Below, in pieces: positions 23,174-26,279 of a stretch of 26,279 nucleotides of DNA (positions are counted from its first letter, which is position 1; every line of letters starts with the position of its first letter). The notes under the pieces are model-generated. The model searched no databases. It was not told the DNA's origin and saw nothing but the letters and a program-made list of their open reading frames with translations. The translations under genes were made by a program, and so were the position numbers. The stretch is from Bacteroidales bacterium UBA4243 (GTDB lineage Bacteria > Bacteroidota > Bacteroidia > Bacteroidales > F082): NCBI GenBank assembly GCA_002396205.1, contig DGXB01000027.1:1-26279 (forward strand), given 5' to 3'.

Positions 23174-24703
23174 ATGAATATCTACCAACTATTCCCTCGA
23201 CTTTTCGGAAACAAGCAAACCGCGTTCCGAATGAACGGCAGCAAGATTGAAAACGGCTGCGGCACTTTTAACGACATCGATGAAACCGCCCTCAACGCGA
23301 TTAAGGATTTGGGGTTCACCCACATTTGGCTGACTGGCATTCTGGAACACGCTTCCGAATCGACGGGCACGCATCCCGACATTACCAAGGGCCGCGCCGG
23401 CTCGCCATACGCCGTCACTAATTATCATTCCGTTGATCCCGATTTGGGCACGATGGCGGACTTTGAGCAATTGGTCAAGCGTATTCATCAGCATGGAATG
23501 AAAGTAATTATCGACTTCATTCCCAATCACTTGGCGCGACAAAACAAAGGTTTCGACCCGTGTAATTTCTATTATTGCGAGGGACAGGGTTTTGTTTCGC
23601 CAAGACGCATCAGCGAACAGCCTTACGAAGAGTATCCCGCCAAGGCCACGGGCAACAATGTGTTTTCGCCTTGCCCGAGCCTCAACGACTGGTACGACAC
23701 GGTGAAATTGAACTATGACGAGCACGACACTTGGGAGAAAATGCTTGACATTTTGCGTTTTTGGTGCGCCAAGCAGGTGGACGGTTTTCGTGTGGATATG
23801 GCCGAGATGGTGCCCGTGGCGTTTTGGCAGTGGGCGATTGCCGAATTACGCAAGGATTACCAACCACTGATGATTGCAGAAATCTACCAACCAGCGCTTT
23901 ACGATTCATTCTTGGAAGCTGGATTTGATTATTTGTATGACAAGGTGGGACTGTACAATACTTTGGAAAACATTTTGTGCCATGGTCACGAGGCGAAGGA
24001 AATCACCCAAGTCTGGAAAGATTTGCACGACTTGGACCCGCACATGCTGCGTTTCATGGAGAACCACGACGAGAAGCGTTTGGCTTCGCCACATTTCGTG
24101 GGCGATGCCTTTGCGGCCTTGCCCGCCGTGGCGCTTTCCGCCTTGATGAACACGGGGGCGTTTATGGTTTACAATGGCCAAGAGAGTGGCGAGAACGCCA
24201 TTGGCGAAATGGGCTACAGCGGCGATGATGGCCGCACTTCCATCTTCGACTACTGCCACATGCCGCAGCACCAAAAATGGATGAACGGTGGCCAATTCGA
24301 TGGTGGAGGTTTCGATGAGGCGCAAAAGAAATTGTTTGGATACTATCGCAATCTGTTGCATTTCAGAATGGAACATTCTGCCATCGGCGAAGGCAAGTTC
24401 TATGACTTGATGTGGTGCAACCCGTGGTACTCCAATTTCGACCCGCAGTTTGTGTATGCCTTTTTGCGTTACACCGAAACGGAGCGTCTGCTCGTCGTCG
24501 TTAACTTCAACCGCGGCGAAGCCCGCGACGTGGAGGTGAAAATCCCGCACGATGCCTTGGCCTTGATGGGCAAACGAAAGGCCAACGAGTTCGATATGAA
24601 CGACTTCGCCAACGAGGTGCATCCAATGCATTTGGGGCCTTCTGAAACCAAGGTCGTGGATTTGGATTCGGGCGAGGTTGTTTTCCAAAACGCATGGAAT
24701 TGA
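23174..24703 (+). CDS. Cytoplasmic GH13 alpha-amylase-family enzyme
   Basis: A 509-residue enzyme acting on alpha-glucans. The barrel motifs are DFIPNH (114-119), DGFRVDMAEM with nucleophile D208, MIAEIY with acid/base E236, and FMENHDEKR with D299. A C-terminal beta domain follows (about 430-505). There is no signal peptide, so the enzyme is cytoplasmic and probably works on glycogen or imported maltodextrins. It begins MNIYQLFPRLFG, like Bacteroidota GH13 proteins annotated as alpha-amylases. It lies 35 bp before glgB on the same strand, supporting a glycogen role. Subfamily and exact product cannot be fixed from sequence alone. Confidence 0.9.
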   Translation: MNIYQLFPRLFGNKQTAFRMNGSKIENGCGTFNDIDETALNAIKDLGFTHIWLTGILEHASESTGTHPDITKGRAGSPYAVTNYHSVDPDLGTMADFEQLVKRIHQHGMKVIIDFIPNHLARQNKGFDPCNFYYCEGQGFVSPRRISEQPYEEYPAKATGNNVFSPCPSLNDWYDTVKLNYDEHDTWEKMLDILRFWCAKQVDGFRVDMAEMVPVAFWQWAIAELRKDYQPLMIAEIYQPALYDSFLEAGFDYLYDKVGLYNTLENILCHGHEAKEITQVWKDLHDLDPHMLRFMENHDEKRLASPHFVGDAFAALPAVALSALMNTGAFMVYNGQESGENAIGEMGYSGDDGRTSIFDYCHMPQHQKWMNGGQFDGGGFDEAQKKLFGYYRNLLHFRMEHSAIGEGKFYDLMWCNPWYSNFDPQFVYAFLRYTETERLLVVVNFNRGEARDVEVKIPHDALALMGKRKANEFDMNDFANEVHPMHLGPSETKVVDLDSGEVVFQNAWN

Positions 24704-24714
24704 GTAGAATTTGG

Positions 24715-24722
24715 TAATTTTG
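24715..24722 (+). promoter_or_regulatory. -7 box of glgB
   Basis: TAATTTTG matches TAnnTTTG exactly and ends 16 nt before the ATG at 24739. glgB may therefore have its own promoter as well as read-through from the GH13 gene. Confidence 0.55.
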
Positions 24723-24738
24723 CAAAAAATAACAAACC

Positions 24739-26279
24739 ATGCTTCCTCTCGTAAATAACGACCCCTGGCTCACCCCCGTCGCGCAAGCGGTGGACGACCG
24801 CCACAACCGCTACGAATGGCGGCTTCACGATATTGTCAATCGTTACGGTAGCCTCAAGGCTTTCGCCACGGCGCATCAGTTCTTGGGCTTCAACTACGAC
24901 AAGCGTCGCCACGGCTGGTGGTACCGCGAATGGGCGCCTGCCGCGCATTACCTCTCGCTGATGGGCGAGTTCAACGGCTGGAACCGCTACGAATACCCTT
25001 TGGAGAACGTCGGCAAAGGCATCTGGGAAATCTTCTTGCCCGACAGCGAGTTTGCCCATCGCCTCACGCACGGCAGCAAGCTGAAGGTCGTGGTGCAGTC
25101 GCAAATCGGGGAGCATGAGCGCATTCCGGTGTATATCAAGCGCGTGATTCAGGACGAGGGCACCAAGGACTACGACGGCCAGTTCTGGAATCCGCCCACA
25201 CCTTATATATATAAGCACACCGTGCCGCAACTGAACGGCGAGCCGCTGCTGATTTACGAGGCGCACGTAGGCATGGCGCAAGAGGCCGAAAGGGTAGGGA
25301 CCTATAAGGAATTCACCCAAAACATCCTGCCGTGCATCAAGGCGGACGGCTACAACGCCATCCAGCTCATGGCCATCGCCGAGCATCCTTATTACGGTTC
25401 GTTTGGCTACCATGTCTCCAATTTCTTCGCGCCGAGTTCGCGGTTTGGTACGCCCGAGGATTTGATGGAACTGATCGACACAGCGCACGGCATGGGCCTG
25501 TTGGTCATCATGGACCTCGTCCATTCCCACACGGTGAAAAACATCCGCGAGGGCATCAACCTCTTCGACGGCACTGATTTCCAATACCTTCATGCAGGCG
25601 AGCGCGGCAACCACAACCTTTGGGACTCCAAACTCTTCGACTACGGCAAGGAGGAGTCGCTGCAATTCCTGCTCTCGAATGTGCGTTATTGGATGGAAGA
25701 TTTCCACTTCGACGGCTTCCGCTTCGATGGCGTGACTTCGATGCTCTACCTCAACCATGGCATCGGGATGACTTTCGATGCGCCTGAGCAATACTTCGGC
25801 GACAATGTGGACAACGATGCAGTCACCTATCTGCAATTGGCCAATACGCTGTGCCACCAACTCAATCCCAATACCGTCACCATTGCCGAGGACGTGAGCG
25901 GAATGCCCGGCCTTTGCAACCCGATTGCCGACGGTGGCATGGGCTTCGACTACCGCCTGGGCATGGGCGAACCCGACTTCTGGATCAAGGTGCTGAAAGA
26001 CCAGCCCGAGGAACAGTGGAACATGAACGAGTTTTTCTTCACCATGACTAACCACCTGCCGCAGACCAAGACGGTGGCCTACGCCGAGAGTCACGACCAG
26101 GCGCTTGTGGGCGACCAAACCATCGCTTTCCGGCTGATGGGCAGCGAGATGTACAGCGCGATGAGCATCGACACGCCTTCGATGGCCGTCGACCGTGGCA
26201 TCGCCTTGCACAAGATGATCCGCCTCTTCACGCTCACCTTGGGCGGCGAGGCGTGGCTCAACTTCATGGGCAACGAGTT
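24739..26279 (+). CDS. glgB: 1,4-alpha-glucan branching enzyme, N-terminal 513 residues (cut by window edge)
   Basis: GlgB cuts alpha-1,4 chains and rejoins them as alpha-1,6 branches in glycogen. The frame opens MLPLVNNDPWLTPVAQAVDD and runs to the window end. An N-terminal CBM48-like domain is at about 50-135 (WWYREWAPAAHYLSLMGEFNGW), then the GH13 barrel: YEAHVGMA, IMDLVHSH (258-264), FDGFRFDGVTSM with nucleophile D330, TIAEDVSG with E384, and AESHDQA with D453. The N-terminus and the HVGMA form are those of the eukaryote-like branching enzymes (GH13 subfamily 8) rather than the E. coli type. The missing part would be the barrel end and the C-terminal beta domain, about 150-170 residues. 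Confidence 0.95.
   Translation, partial: MLPLVNNDPWLTPVAQAVDDRHNRYEWRLHDIVNRYGSLKAFATAHQFLGFNYDKRRHGWWYREWAPAAHYLSLMGEFNGWNRYEYPLENVGKGIWEIFLPDSEFAHRLTHGSKLKVVVQSQIGEHERIPVYIKRVIQDEGTKDYDGQFWNPPTPYIYKHTVPQLNGEPLLIYEAHVGMAQEAERVGTYKEFTQNILPCIKADGYNAIQLMAIAEHPYYGSFGYHVSNFFAPSSRFGTPEDLMELIDTAHGMGLLVIMDLVHSHTVKNIREGINLFDGTDFQYLHAGERGNHNLWDSKLFDYGKEESLQFLLSNVRYWMEDFHFDGFRFDGVTSMLYLNHGIGMTFDAPEQYFGDNVDNDAVTYLQLANTLCHQLNPNTVTIAEDVSGMPGLCNPIADGGMGFDYRLGMGEPDFWIKVLKDQPEEQWNMNEFFFTMTNHLPQTKTVAYAESHDQALVGDQTIAFRLMGSEMYSAMSIDTPSMAVDRGIALHKMIRLFTLTLGGEAWLNFMGNE

Noticed and set aside
24469..26211. A 580-codon open frame on the - strand, antisense to glgB and the end of the GH13 gene
   Set aside because: It is H/V/A-rich with no recognisable domain; the + strand carries all GlgB catalytic motifs.

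Overview
The window reads as a chromosomal segment of a member of the Bacteroidota, most likely order Bacteroidales. The signs are: repeated matches to the Bacteroidota -7 promoter box (TAnnTTTG) placed just before start codons; little sign of Shine-Dalgarno sequences; two secreted proteins ending in type IX secretion (T9SS) sorting domains; a TonB-dependent receptor with an N-terminal carboxypeptidase-regulatory-like domain; a secreted GH29 fucosidase; and a SecA N-terminus with a charged insert of the Bacteroidota kind. No rRNA, tRNA, CRISPR array, transposase or phage gene was seen. Both ends cut genes: secA on the left and glgB on the right.

Layout. 1-588 (-): N-terminus of SecA. 724-3154: a divergent pair, an AAA-type ATPase with a DUF234-like C-terminus (-) and a T5orf172/GIY-YIG-type protein (+). 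They are separated by four short palindromes lying exactly between their promoters. A 32-bp tandem repeat lies past the second gene. 3265-5314 (-): two exported proteins, a thioredoxin-fold protein lacking its CxxC and a CpeT-like protein. 5604-11170 (+): a 35-aa membrane peptide, an HD-domain phosphohydrolase, a PiT phosphate transporter with a PhoU-like tail, and an OmpR-family response regulator overlapping its histidine kinase; together this looks like a phosphate uptake and sensing block. 11237-15651 (-): a TonB-dependent receptor followed 14 bp later by oligopeptidase B, probably one operon for peptide use. 15736-16376 (-): a PspC protein and a small LiaF-like membrane protein, overlapping as ATGA. 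16472-18342: two divergent T9SS cargo proteins, the second with a CxxC thioredoxin-like domain, followed by birA. 19151-21122: pyrE (-) facing NUDIX hydrolase (+) from overlapping promoters, then coaD behind a leader that carries a dispersed-type palindromic repeat. 21227-26279: a GH29-PA14 fucosidase (-) with a tiny antitoxin-like ORF overlapping its start, then a cytoplasmic GH13 amylase and a eukaryotic-type glycogen branching enzyme (+).

Most of the window is housekeeping, transport and polysaccharide metabolism. The least explained part is 2167-3264: a P-loop ATPase with a PD-(D/E)XK-like tail and a GIY-YIG-type gene, sharing a control region made of palindromes and followed by a periodic repeat. 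It is also AT-richer than its surroundings, and is the best candidate here for an undescribed repeat-linked or defence-like unit. Functional claims rest on motif reading only; no database search was run.
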